Positions 53,269 through 61,638 of a DNA stretch of 64,000 nucleotides are shown piece by piece. Location: assembly GCF_013761175.1 (NCBI RefSeq), contig NZ_JACDUR010000001.1, forward strand, positions 1,116,001 through 1,180,000, given 5' to 3'. A program made the position numbers and the translations under genes. The notes below the pieces were generated by a model. It was given only the letters and a program-made list of their open reading frames with translations, had not been told where the DNA came from and did not search any database. This DNA comes from Nonomuraea soli. Lineage in GTDB: Bacteria > Actinomycetota > Actinomycetes > Streptosporangiales > Streptosporangiaceae. Position 1 is the stretch's first letter. The number at the start of each line of letters is the position of its first letter.

Positions 53269-54093
53269 ATGGACAAACCTGGATGGGGTGTTGGACTGAT
53301 GTATCACCATTGGTCGCGCTACCTCACCCCCGACCCGCTCCACCTCGACCTGGGACTGGCCTGCCTCGGCGTCGGCCACCAGGAGGGCCGCCTGCCCGTC
53401 GTCGGCCCGCGGGTCCTGCCGCACCACGTCGCCGTCCTGGTCACCGCGGGCTCCGGCTGGTTCGGCCAGGTCCCGGTCGAAGCCCCGGCCGTGTTGTGGC
53501 TGACGCCGGGCGTCGCCCACCACTACGGCCCGCACGAGGAGTGGACCGAGTGGTTCGTCGACTTCGCAGGGCCCGCCGCCGCGGCCTACGCCGAGCTGGG
53601 CTTCATCGGCACCGGCGTGCAGGCCCTGGAGACGGCCGACCCGGTGGCGCACGAGATCGGCCGCATCGCCAGGGTCTGCCGAGAAGAAGGCCCCTACGCC
53701 CAGGTCGAGGCCTCCTCGCTGGTGCACGGCGTGCTCATGGCCATCAGGCGCAGCCGTACGGCCGAGCACGCCGACCCCCTGCTGCAGGCGCTGGCCAGGG
53801 ACGCCTGCCTGCCCATCCCGGTGACCGAGCACGCCAGGCGCCTGGGCGTGCCGCTGTCGGAGCTGCGCCACATCGTCAAGCGGCTGACCGGCGCCAGCCC
53901 GAAGGACTACCTGCTGGCCATCAGGCTCAACCGCGCCAAGGACCTACTGGCCACCTCCGACCTGCCGGTCGCGGCGGTCGCGCGGCGGGCGGGATACGAC
54001 GATCCCGCCTACTTCACCCGGATCTTTACCCGCCGGGTCGGCATGCCGCCCAGCGAGTTCCGGGCACAGCAATACCGTGGTCACACCGCTTAG
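53269..54093 (+). CDS. AraC-family regulator next to beta-galactosidase
   Basis: 274 residues from ATG 53269. ATG 53299 with GGATGGGG about 10 bases upstream is an equally good start and would leave more room for the divergent promoter. The N-terminal cupin-like arm (V-L-P-H-H-V-A-V-L-V-T-A-G-S-G) precedes a double helix-turn-helix that ends A-R-R-A-G-Y-D-D-P-A-Y-F-T-R-I-F and V-G-M-P-P-S-E-F-R. It probably activates the GH35 gene in response to a galactoside. Confidence 0.9.
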   Translation: MDKPGWGVGLMYHHWSRYLTPDPLHLDLGLACLGVGHQEGRLPVVGPRVLPHHVAVLVTAGSGWFGQVPVEAPAVLWLTPGVAHHYGPHEEWTEWFVDFAGPAAAAYAELGFIGTGVQALETADPVAHEIGRIARVCREEGPYAQVEASSLVHGVLMAIRRSRTAEHADPLLQALARDACLPIPVTEHARRLGVPLSELRHIVKRLTGASPKDYLLAIRLNRAKDLLATSDLPVAAVARRAGYDDPAYFTRIFTRRVGMPPSEFRAQQYRGHTA

Positions 54094-54171
54094 CTGAGGC
54101 TTATTCCAGGCATGGTCGGATGGTTCCGGGTACTGTGCGGATCCCCAAGCCCGCTCACATAGGAGTCGATC

Positions 54172-54684
54172 GTGTTCGCGTCGCAACAGTCACGCAGAGG
54201 TGCGGTGGCGATACCCTGGGTCACGACCGTTGCCCGGCTGATCCTGGGCGTCGTGCTCATCGCCGCCGGGCTGCCGAAGTTCCGCGACCCGATCCAGTCC
54301 GTGACCGCGGTCAAGGCCTACCAGCTCCTGCCGGAGTCGATCGCGACCACGGTGGGGCACCTGCTGCCGATCGCTGAGATCATTCTGGGGATCCTGCTGG
54401 TGGTGGGCCTGCTCACCAGGATCAGCGCGGTGCTCGGCGGGCTGCTGATGCTGGCGTTCGTCTTCGGCATCGCCTGGGCCTGGGCCAACGGTCTGAAGAT
54501 CGACTGCGGATGTTTCGGCGGTGGCGGGCAACTGGCGGCGGGCCAGGAGCCGACCTACCTGCTCGACATCGTGCGCGACTTCGGCTTGGTGGTCTGCGCG
54601 GTCTGGATCGCGCTGTTCGCGCCGGGGCGCCTGGCGCTGGACACCAAGCTGGGTCTCGGCAAGAGCGAGAGGGAGAACGACTGA
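54172..54684 (+). CDS. MauE/DoxX-family membrane protein
   Basis: 170 residues, four helices. The fold starts with R-L-I-L-G-V-V-L-I-A-A-G-L-P-K-F and carries I-D-C-G-C-F-G (Cys112, Cys114), the redox Cys pair of MauE-like proteins. AGGAG at 54161-54165 is 6 bases from GTG 54172, and TACTGT at 54131-54136 may be the -10. The stop overlaps the DsbA-like gene (TGATG). It probably passes electrons to the thioredoxin-like partner. Confidence 0.88.
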   Translation: MFASQQSRRGAVAIPWVTTVARLILGVVLIAAGLPKFRDPIQSVTAVKAYQLLPESIATTVGHLLPIAEIILGILLVVGLLTRISAVLGGLLMLAFVFGIAWAWANGLKIDCGCFGGGGQLAAGQEPTYLLDIVRDFGLVVCAVWIALFAPGRLALDTKLGLGKSEREND

Positions 54685-55436
54685 TGGGCAAGGCTGACCG
54701 CGAGAAGTCGGCGCGCGACCGGATCAAGCAGCAGCAGGCCGAGGAGCGCGCCCGCGAGAAGCGCAAGAAGATCGTCACGTATGTGACGGCCGGTGTCGTG
54801 GCGCTCGCGGCCGTCGGGGCGGGCTACTGGTTCAACGCCAGCCGCACCCAGACGGAGGAGGCCGCCGCGGCGGCGCTGGCGCCGATCACCGTGGCCGCCG
54901 ACGGCTCCATCGTGATGGCCAAGCAGGGCGTCGAGAAGCCCGTGCTCGACGTCTACGAAGACTTCCAGTGCCCGGCCTGCAGGGAGTTCGAGTCGGTCTC
55001 CGGCCAGACCTTCAAGAACCTCGCCTACGAGGGCAAGGCCAAGGTCGTCTACCACCCGCTGACGATCTTCAGCATGGAGCCGACCAAGGGCAACTCCGAA
55101 CGCGCGGGCGCCGCCGCCATGTGCATCCCCGGCGGCAGCCAGTGGATGGCCTTCCACGACAAGCTCTTCGAGGAGCAGCCGCCGGAGACCGTCGAGGGCT
55201 TCAAGGTCGACGACATGGTCGGCTGGGGCGAGGAGGTCGGCGTCACCACGCCGGGCTTCGCCGACTGCGTGCGCAACCAGAGCAAGCTCGCCGCCCACAC
55301 CGCCTTCTCCAACGCCCAGCTGGAATCCGCCAAGATCCAGGGCACGCCCACCATCAAGCTCAACGGCACCCAGCTCGAGGGCAACCAGCTGACCCCTGAC
55401 GGGCTGCGTCAGGCTGTTCAGGATGCGGCCAAGTAG
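54684..55436 (+). CDS. Membrane-anchored DsbA/thioredoxin-like disulfide oxidoreductase
   Basis: 250 residues. A basic cytoplasmic N-terminus (1-29), one helix (30-50) and an extracytoplasmic DSBA/thioredoxin_4 domain with Cys96-Pro-Ala-Cys99. Cis-Pro is in I-Q-G-T-P-T-I. Two further Cys (A-A-M-C-I-P-G and A-D-C-V-R) may be structural. Coupled to mauE by TGATG, so the pair probably forms or reduces disulfides in secreted proteins. Confidence 0.92.
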   Translation: MGKADREKSARDRIKQQQAEERAREKRKKIVTYVTAGVVALAAVGAGYWFNASRTQTEEAAAAALAPITVAADGSIVMAKQGVEKPVLDVYEDFQCPACREFESVSGQTFKNLAYEGKAKVVYHPLTIFSMEPTKGNSERAGAAAMCIPGGSQWMAFHDKLFEEQPPETVEGFKVDDMVGWGEEVGVTTPGFADCVRNQSKLAAHTAFSNAQLESAKIQGTPTIKLNGTQLEGNQLTPDGLRQAVQDAAK

Positions 55437-55462
55437 CCCAGGGTCCGCTACTCTCACGTGAC

Positions 55463-56686
55463 ATGCCCCTAGCATCGATTCCCAGCCCCGCCCAGGCGGT
55501 CTGGTACCTCGGCCCGATCCCCCTCAGGGCCTATGCGCTGTGCATCGTGCTCGGCGTCATCGTCGCCGTCTGGCTGGGCGAGCGCCGCTGGCGCGCCCGC
55601 GGCGGCGTGCCGGGCACGATCGTGGACATCGCCGTGCCCGCCGTCGTGTGGGGTCTGATCGGTGGCCGCCTCTACCACGTGATCACCGACTGGCAGATCT
55701 ACTTCGGCAGCAAGGCGGTCAAGGAGCCCTACGAGGCCCTGTTCATCTGGGAAGGCGGCCTGGGCATCTGGGGCGCGATCGCGCTCGGCGGCTTCGGCGT
55801 GTGGCTGGCCTGCCGCAGGCGCGGCCTGTCGCTCAGCGCCGTGGCCGACACCCTCGCCCCCGGCATCGCCTTCGCCCAGGCGATCGGACGCTGGGGCAAC
55901 TGGTTCAACCAGGAGCTGTTCGGCGGCCCCACCGACCTGCCGTGGGGCCTGGAGATCGAGCCGGGACGCCCCGGCACGGTCGAGGGCTACACCGGGCTCT
56001 ACCACCCGACCTTCCTGTACGAATCGCTGTGGAACGTCGCGCTGGGCTTCCTGCTGCTGTGGGCGGGCAAACGTTTCGCGCTGCGCCACGGGCGCCTGTT
56101 CGCGCTCTACGTGGCCGGCTACACGCTGGGCCGCTTCTGGATCGAGGGGCTGCGCACCGACCCGGTCGGCGGCGTCAACCAGGCGGTGGAGTTCTTCGGG
56201 CTGCGCATCAACCAGTACACCGCGCTGGTGCTGTTCGTGGGGGCGCTGGTCTACTTCTTCATGACGCGCGACAAGACCACGCCGGAGATCGTCAACCCGG
56301 AGTCGCCCAAGCACGGCGGGGTGCCCGTCGCCGTGGGCGCGCCGGCGGCGGAGGAGTCGGCGGAGACCGCGGCCGCTGAGTCGACGGCCTCCAAGCCCGC
56401 GGCCACTGAGTCGACGGCCTCCAAGCCCGCGGCCGCTGAGTCGACGGCCTCCAAGCCCGCGGCCGCTGAGTCGACGGCCTCCGACCCTGGCGCCGCCGAG
56501 CCTGCCGCCGCCGAGGCCGCGGCGCCGGAGCCCGAGTCGCCCAAGCCCACGCCGTCCAAGCCCGCGGCCGCTGAGACGGCGGGCACCACGGCGGGCACCA
56601 CGGCGGGCGAGAGCACCTCCGCCGAGACCGGTGACTCCACTTCCAAGGACAAGGAGGAGAAGCCGGGGGAGAATCCGGCTTCATGA
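55463..56686 (+). CDS. lgt: Prolipoprotein diacylglyceryl transferase with extended repeat tail
   Basis: Transfers diacylglycerol to the lipobox Cys of preprolipoproteins. The core (about 1-275) has seven helices with the Lgt signature G-R-W-G-N-W-F-N-Q-E and L-Y-H-P-T-F-L-Y-E-S. Residues about 290-407 form an Ala/Glu/Ser/Lys/Pro-rich cytoplasmic tail, including four A-A-E-S-T-A-S-K-P units. Long acidic tails occur in other actinobacterial Lgt proteins. ATG 55463 lies 26 bases after the DsbA-like stop. Confidence 0.95.
   Translation: MPLASIPSPAQAVWYLGPIPLRAYALCIVLGVIVAVWLGERRWRARGGVPGTIVDIAVPAVVWGLIGGRLYHVITDWQIYFGSKAVKEPYEALFIWEGGLGIWGAIALGGFGVWLACRRRGLSLSAVADTLAPGIAFAQAIGRWGNWFNQELFGGPTDLPWGLEIEPGRPGTVEGYTGLYHPTFLYESLWNVALGFLLLWAGKRFALRHGRLFALYVAGYTLGRFWIEGLRTDPVGGVNQAVEFFGLRINQYTALVLFVGALVYFFMTRDKTTPEIVNPESPKHGGVPVAVGAPAAEESAETAAAESTASKPAATESTASKPAAAESTASKPAAAESTASDPGAAEPAAAEAAAPEPESPKPTPSKPAAAETAGTTAGTTAGESTSAETGDSTSKDKEEKPGENPAS
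56371..56482. repeat. 30-bp tandem repeat in the lgt tail
   Basis: Three complete 30-bp units starting GGCCGCTGAGTCGACGGCCT (56371-56460) and a fourth of 22 bases (to 56482) are nearly identical, with only one base change (G-to-A in unit 2). The near identity indicates a recent expansion. Confidence 0.9.
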
Positions 56687-56720
56687 CGGACCTCGACCGT
56701 CGGACCGGGATGGGCACGCC

Positions 56721-57545
56721 GTGAGAACCTCCGCCCCGCCGCGCAAGCGCCGCCGCCCGCCCAAGTCCGACTGGCAGTTCCCCGGCCTCACCGGCATGGG
56801 GCTCAAGCCCCAGCAACAACGCCTCCTGGTGATCATCGGCACCGTGGCGGCCGTTGTGCTGGCCGCCACCGGCCTGGTGGCGATCCTCACCAACCTGGGC
56901 AGCGGGGCCAGTGCCCCGCCGCTCCCGGCCGGTGACGATCCGCCGCCGGGCCAGGCCAGGCCCGCCGAGTTCCAGGGCTGGGTCTCGCCCAAGCTGTTCG
57001 CCCCCATCGCCGACCGCGGCCAGGACGCCAAGCCGCTGACGGCCAAGGAGCTGTTCGGCGGCGCCAAGACCCTGGCGGTCAGCAAGAAGGTGTCGCTCAA
57101 GCTGGCCGCTCAGGACCTGACGCCGTCGTGCGCCACGGTGACGTGGGGGCGCGAGCTGATCGAACAGGTGTCGGCGGCGGGCTGCTCCCAGGCGGCGCGC
57201 GGGCTGTACGTCAGCTCCGACCAGCGCTACATCGCGCAGTACACCGTGCTCAACCTGCGCGATGTGAAGGCCGCCGACGAGCTGGTGCAGTCGCTCAAGA
57301 CGCTCTACCTCGGCGGATGGGTCCAGCCTCTGCCGTACGACAAGGTGCCCTTCCCCTCCCACGGCCACACCGAGGGGGCGGCCTACGCGCTGGGACACTA
57401 CGTCGGCCTGGTGTGGCTGGCCCGCGCCGACGGCGCAGAGCGCGGCGCCAAGGACGACTTCTCGGCGCTGGGGCTGGCACTGCGCGCGGTGGAGAAGCCG
57501 CTCTACCGCCGGATCGTCGCGATCACCGGACCGGGGACCTCCTGA
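56721..57545 (+). CDS. Anchored extracytoplasmic protein of unknown function, paralogue 1
   Basis: 274 residues. A basic, Pro-rich N-terminus (1-30), one helix (about 38-58) and an outside domain. The domain has P-K-L-F-A-P-I, L-T-A-K-E-L-F-G, two Cys (P-S-C-A-T-V and A-A-G-C-S-Q-A) about 20 residues apart, and A-L-G-H-Y-V-G-L-V-W. The same features in the same order appear in the next gene. GTG 56721 is used; the stop overlaps the paralogue start (TGATG). I do not recognise the family. Confidence 0.75.
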   Translation: MRTSAPPRKRRRPPKSDWQFPGLTGMGLKPQQQRLLVIIGTVAAVVLAATGLVAILTNLGSGASAPPLPAGDDPPPGQARPAEFQGWVSPKLFAPIADRGQDAKPLTAKELFGGAKTLAVSKKVSLKLAAQDLTPSCATVTWGRELIEQVSAAGCSQAARGLYVSSDQRYIAQYTVLNLRDVKAADELVQSLKTLYLGGWVQPLPYDKVPFPSHGHTEGAAYALGHYVGLVWLARADGAERGAKDDFSALGLALRAVEKPLYRRIVAITGPGTS

Positions 57546-58126
57546 TGCGGACCAAGATCATCGCCACCCTCGTGGTGGCCGTCGCCGCCGCCGGGGCGGG
57601 CGCGTTCTGGCTGGCCGGGCGCGACTCGGCGGTCAGGCCCGCCTGGTTCAGGGGCGAGGCCAGCTCGGCGCTGTACGCGCCGATCGACACGCGCGAGGCC
57701 GACGGCTCGCCGCTGACGGTGGCCGAGCTGTTCCCCGTGGCGACCGTGGGCGGGCTGGCGCGTGGCGCGACCGGCGAGTTCGCCGACTGCGCCGAGGTGC
57801 TCGACGGGGTCGACGCCGCCGGCTGCACGCAGGCGTTGCGCGCGGTCTACTCGGGCGGGCCGGTCGCCGGGCAGTTCGTCGTCTTCAACCTCGCCGACTC
57901 GGGCGCCGCCGACGCCCTGGTGTCCGCGCTGGGCAAGCAGGGGTTCGTACGGCAGGCGATCGCCTTCGAGGCCGGGCGCAGCCGTGCCCAGGCTCGCGCG
58001 CTGGGCCACTACGTGACGGTGAGCTGGGTCGGGCCGGTCTCGGGCGCGGCCGACGTCTCCGAGGCGCACGTGGCGCTCGACGGCGTGAGCCAGGCCCTGC
58101 TGCCCCGCGTGGTGGCCGCCGGCTAG
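57545..58126 (+). CDS. Anchored or secreted protein of unknown function, paralogue 2
   Basis: 193 residues. N-terminal helix (4-25), then the same blocks as the preceding gene: A-L-Y-A-P-I-D, L-T-V-A-E-L-F, F-A-D-C and A-A-G-C-T-Q-A-L-R-A-V-Y, and A-L-G-H-Y-V-T-V-S-W. The two Cys could pair through the DsbA-like enzyme encoded upstream. It lacks the basic cytoplasmic N-terminus of its neighbour. Function unknown. Confidence 0.75.
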   Translation: MRTKIIATLVVAVAAAGAGAFWLAGRDSAVRPAWFRGEASSALYAPIDTREADGSPLTVAELFPVATVGGLARGATGEFADCAEVLDGVDAAGCTQALRAVYSGGPVAGQFVVFNLADSGAADALVSALGKQGFVRQAIAFEAGRSRAQARALGHYVTVSWVGPVSGAADVSEAHVALDGVSQALLPRVVAAG

Positions 58127-58163
58127 TCCCGCCGACCGACCCGGATTCTCCCGACGCCGCGCC

Positions 58164-58290
58164 GGGCGGCTCCGATGGCCCGCCGGGCGGCTTCAACGGT
58201 CCGCTGGGCGGCCCCTATGGCTCGCCGGGTGCCCCCCAGGCCCGCCGGGTTGCCTCCCAGGGCTCGCCCGGTGGCTCCGGTGGCGGGGCC
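58164..58290. repeat. Intergenic degenerate 21-bp repeat
   Basis: Six units of about 21 bp (lengths 21, 21, 21, 20, 22, 22) beginning GGGCGGCTCC or similar fill most of the 191-base gap between the second paralogue and the polyamine synthase. No start codon or coding signal belongs to them; in one plus frame they would read as Gly-Gly/Gly-Pro-Pro blocks. I see no promoter or other gene in this gap. Confidence 0.7.
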
Positions 58291-58317
58291 GGTTTCCGGG
58301 CGATCAGCTCCTGGCGC

Positions 58318-59886
58318 TCACGTGACCGCGCCGACGCGGCGCAGGGTGGCCTCGATCGCCGCCGGCAGCGCCTCCAGCAGGTGCATCGGCGCCTCCACCG
58401 GCGCCAGCCCGTCGGCCCACGGCGCCGCCTCGGCGATGATCGCGCGCGCCTCGTTCTTGGTGAGCCTGACCTTCCGCTGCTTGGCGTGCCAGATGAGCGG
58501 CTCGCGCCAGGTGTTGCCCAGCTTGCCGTGCCCCTTGCCGAGCAGGCGCTGCGTCAGTTCCGCGACCGGGTCCTGCGGCGGGTCGAAGGGCCAGTCGAGC
58601 CGGATGCCCTGGACCACGGGCCCGCGCGTGGAGATCATGTACAGCGGCGCGAGCACCCGCTCGATCCGGTCGAGGTCGCCGGGCAGTGCCTTCATCCAGA
58701 CCCTGATCCTGCCGGGGTGCCCGGCCAGCAGCACCCTGACCAGCGCCGCCTCCATGCCGGAGGGCAGCGAGACGGCCACGTTGGCCTGCGGTCCGGCGAA
58801 CGGCTTGGCCAGCCAGGTCGCCAGCTGTGCGCGTGGCAGGTCGACGTCCTTGGACCACTCGCCGACCAGCAGGTTCCAGTCGAAGTCGCCGAAGTCGTGC
58901 CCGGGGGTGCGCACGAACGGGGTGGCCGCCTCGATCGACTGGGGGCCGTGGGTGTAGATGGCGGTGGCGTAGCGGTCGACGCGGGCCGCGACGGCGGGCC
59001 GGGTCTTGGAGGTGGGCCGCAGGATGTAGAGGTCGGCGGCGGACCCGATCGCCTCCGCCCCGAAATAGCGGTTGAAGTCGGGATACATGGCCTCGTAGGC
59101 GAGGTTCAGCTCCGACAGGCTGTTCTGCACCTTCAGCGCCAGCATCGGGGTGCGCTCCGAGGCGCCGTAGGCCAGCAGCACGCGCCCGTCGTCCTTCAGC
59201 CCCTCGACCGCGCGCGCCACGAACAGCCCGATGCCCTCGGGGGTGTACGGCGGGTCGGTGATCGCCAGGTCGTGCTCCTGGACCGAGGCGGGAAGCCCCA
59301 GCCGCAGGTCCGCCCAGCGGGTGCGCACCCCCAGGCCCTGCGCGTCGATGTAGGCCAGGATGCGGTCGTCGACGTCGACCACGGTGACCTCGGCCTCGGG
59401 ATGCACGAGCTTGATCGCCAGCGAGGTCAGGTCGTGGTCGCCCACGCACAACACCTTGGCGCCGTGCAGCCAGAACCGCGCACCGAGCAGCAGCGCCCGG
59501 CGCATCACCGTCTCGGGCGTGGCCGAGACGTGGTCGAGCTCGGCGCGGGCGCCGGGCGCCGCGGCGATGAGCCTTTCCAGCCGCTCCAGCACGTCGCGGT
59601 AGTGGGGCAGCAGGTGCTCGACCGGGTCGGCGGGCGGCGGCGCCATCGCGAACAGCGCCTGGTGCTCGCCCGCCTTTTCGAGCGGCACGCGGAAGCGCTC
59701 GCCGTCGTGCTCCAGCTCCAGCGCGCCGAGCAGCGCCTCGATCGAGCGCCTGGAGGTGGCGCTGCGGCGCACCAGGTCCGCCCGGGTCCACCACTGGCCG
59801 TCGCACACCAGCATGAGCGCGTGGCGCAGCCGTCTGCTGTCGGCGCCCGCGGTGTCCAGGAGGGTGTCCAGGCCGGTTCCAAGCAT
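58318..59886 (-). CDS. BpsA-like branched-chain polyamine synthase (DUF43 family)
   Basis: Known BpsA adds aminopropyl groups to spermidine to give N4-bis(aminopropyl)spermidine in thermophiles. 522 residues, with an N-terminal winged-helix domain (1-80) and a class I methyltransferase-like fold. G-D-H-D-L at 149-153 stands where archaeal BpsA has G-D-D-D. V-D-V-D-D (170-174) binds the decarboxy-AdoMet ribose, and D-P-P-Y-T (211-215) is the substrate loop. The C-terminal 230 residues are longer than archaeal BpsA. It stands alone, so an independent propylamine donor source is needed. Confidence 0.8.
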   Translation of the reverse strand: MLGTGLDTLLDTAGADSRRLRHALMLVCDGQWWTRADLVRRSATSRRSIEALLGALELEHDGERFRVPLEKAGEHQALFAMAPPPADPVEHLLPHYRDVLERLERLIAAAPGARAELDHVSATPETVMRRALLLGARFWLHGAKVLCVGDHDLTSLAIKLVHPEAEVTVVDVDDRILAYIDAQGLGVRTRWADLRLGLPASVQEHDLAITDPPYTPEGIGLFVARAVEGLKDDGRVLLAYGASERTPMLALKVQNSLSELNLAYEAMYPDFNRYFGAEAIGSAADLYILRPTSKTRPAVAARVDRYATAIYTHGPQSIEAATPFVRTPGHDFGDFDWNLLVGEWSKDVDLPRAQLATWLAKPFAGPQANVAVSLPSGMEAALVRVLLAGHPGRIRVWMKALPGDLDRIERVLAPLYMISTRGPVVQGIRLDWPFDPPQDPVAELTQRLLGKGHGKLGNTWREPLIWHAKQRKVRLTKNEARAIIAEAAPWADGLAPVEAPMHLLEALPAAIEATLRRVGAVT

Positions 59887-60012
59887 GCGATCACCCTAGA
59901 GGACGTGGTGCTGGCATCCCGCGCGCATCTCCGTGCTGGCACCCTCGTGGGCCTCCCGCGTGATCTCTACCGTCGTAGACAGCTGAAGAACGACCAGGGA
60001 GGGAACCCCGAG

Positions 60013-60570
60013 ATGCGCGCACTGCTCGCCGCCGCCGTCGCCGCGGCCGCACTGATCACCGTCACCCCCGCCGCCCAGGCCCGGACCTCGGCGTGCGACC
60101 CCGGCCTGATCCCGGAACCCAACAGCCTCATCCGCCGCCTGTGGGAGTACAAGGGCGGGGAGAACAGCGCCTACCGCTGCCCCGTCACCAAGGAGTACGG
60201 CTACGCGGACAAGCGCGGCTCGTGGCAGGTCTTCCAGTACGGCAAGATCGTCTGGTCGCCCAACGTCTCCGAGCGCATGCTCCTGCGCGTCTACCGCCAG
60301 GACTTCGGCATCTCCTTCGCCTGGGAAAGCCTCAAGACCGAGCGCTACAACGTCATGTGGAAGACCCAGAACGGCTCCTGGCAGCAGTGGGGCGACATCA
60401 GGAACCTCTACATGAGGATCAACAAGAGCTTCTTCCTGCCCGACGGCGACGAGTCGAGGACCGCCCGCGTGCACTTCAAGGTGCAGGGCTGCAACAGCGG
60501 TGGTTTCCTGGCGAGCTCGAAGTGCACCGCCTGGAGCTACCCGATCGCCCTCGACTGGCCGGCCTCATAG
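60013..60570 (+). CDS. Secreted LGFP-like protein
   Basis: 185 residues. Cleavable signal peptide (about 1-23, ending A-Q-A). A single LGFP-like unit, C-P-V-T-K-E-Y-G-Y-A-D-K-R-G-S-W-Q-V-F with Y-G-K-I-V-W-S-P, follows; LGFP repeats bind or anchor to the wall in mycobacterial proteins. Cys residues near the start and end may pair. GGGAGGG precedes ATG 60013. Convergent with a lone receiver gene, 6-base overlap. Confidence 0.85.
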   Translation: MRALLAAAVAAAALITVTPAAQARTSACDPGLIPEPNSLIRRLWEYKGGENSAYRCPVTKEYGYADKRGSWQVFQYGKIVWSPNVSERMLLRVYRQDFGISFAWESLKTERYNVMWKTQNGSWQQWGDIRNLYMRINKSFFLPDGDESRTARVHFKVQGCNSGGFLASSKCTAWSYPIALDWPAS

Positions 60571-60912
60571 GGCACGCAGCTGGGCGGTGGACAGCTCGTC
60601 CTTGCGGATGTAGCGCACCGCCCCGCAGGTCAGGGCGCCGGGGGGAAGGTCGTCGACGGCGTAGCTCGACACCAGCACCACCTTGGTCGCGGGGGCGGCC
60701 GCCAGGATGAGCCTGGTGGCCTCGATGCCGCTGATGTCGGGCAGGTGGATGTCCATGAGCACCACGGCGGGCCGTACGGCCAGGGCCTGGGTGACGGCGT
60801 CGTGCCCGGTCTCCGCCTCGCCCAGCACCCGCCAGCCGGGCAGCGCCCCGACGAGGGCACGTGCCACGGACCTGAAGGGCCGCTGGTCGTCCACGATCAA
60901 CACGGTTGCCAC
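60565..60912 (-). CDS. Stand-alone response-regulator receiver domain
   Basis: 115 residues, receiver domain only. Acidic pair Asp8-Asp9, phospho-acceptor Asp54 (V-L-M-D-I-H-L-P), Ser in V-S-S-Y and Lys in I-R-K-D. There is no output domain; the stop at 60565 comes right after the fold, so it is either truncated or a CheY-like phosphate shuttle. GTG 60912 is chosen because upstream residues are Pro/Gly-rich and not receiver-like. It lies 54 bases downstream of a NarL regulator on the same strand. Confidence 0.85.
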   Translation of the reverse strand: MATVLIVDDQRPFRSVARALVGALPGWRVLGEAETGHDAVTQALAVRPAVVLMDIHLPDISGIEATRLILAAAPATKVVLVSSYAVDDLPPGALTCGAVRYIRKDELSTAQLRAL

Positions 60913-60966
60913 CCCACCAGAGTGGGGCGGGGGACCCGCCGCGGCCAAGGGTGCTGGCACGAGGGC

Positions 60967-61638
60967 TCAGGAGCCGCCGTGGGCCGACAGGTACAGCAGG
61001 ACCGCCATGACCCGCCGGTTCAGGTCGGGCTCGTTGCCCAGCCCGAGCTTGGGGAACAGGGCGTTGATGTGCTTCTCGACGGCCCGCTCGGTGAGGAAGA
61101 GCGAGGCGGCGACCGCGGCGTTGCTCTTGCCCTGGGCGATGTGGGCGAGCACGTCGCGTTCGCGTGGCGTGAGCGCGGCCAGCGGCGAGCTGCGGGCCAG
61201 CACGTTGTCGGCGACGAGCGCCTCCACCACGAGCGGGTCGATGACCGAGCCGCCGCGCGCCACCGCGCGGACCGCCTCGGCGAGCGCCCCTGGATCGCCC
61301 ACCCGCTCCTTCAGCAGGTAGGCACGGCCGGAGCTGCCGCCCGACAGCAGCGGGGTGGCGTAGGCGGGCTCGGCGAACTGCGACAACACCACCACCCCGA
61401 CGCCCGGATGGGTGCGCTGGAGCGTGGTCGCGGCCTGGATGCCCTCGTCGGTGCCGGTGGGCGGCATGCGGATGTCGGTCAGGACCACGTCGGGCGTGTG
61501 GTCGCCGACGGCGGCCAGCAACCCGGGCAGGTCGCCGCAGGTGGCCACCACCTCCAGATCCTCCTGCAGGTCGAGCACCCGGCGGACGCCCTCGCGCACG
61601 AGGAAGGAGTCTTCGGCGATCACGATCCGGATGGCCAC
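60967..61638 (-). CDS. NarL/LuxR-family response regulator
   Basis: 223 residues. Receiver domain with Asp55 (V-L-T-D-I-R-M-P-P) and Lys in L-L-K-E-R, then a GerE helix-turn-helix (L-T-P-R-E-R-D-V-L-A-H-I-A and R-A-V-E-K-H-I-N-A-L). GTG 61638 overlaps the sensor kinase 3' end by 19 bases, so the pair is coupled. It probably responds to the kinase and regulates the neighbouring FtsX-type transporter. Confidence 0.93.
   Translation of the reverse strand: MAIRIVIAEDSFLVREGVRRVLDLQEDLEVVATCGDLPGLLAAVGDHTPDVVLTDIRMPPTGTDEGIQAATTLQRTHPGVGVVVLSQFAEPAYATPLLSGGSSGRAYLLKERVGDPGALAEAVRAVARGGSVIDPLVVEALVADNVLARSSPLAALTPRERDVLAHIAQGKSNAAVAASLFLTERAVEKHINALFPKLGLGNEPDLNRRVMAVLLYLSAHGGS

Noticed and set aside
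58127..58317. A gene in the repeat-filled gap
   Set aside because: No start codon or Shine-Dalgarno; the open frame continues antisense through the polyamine synthase and reflects GC bias.
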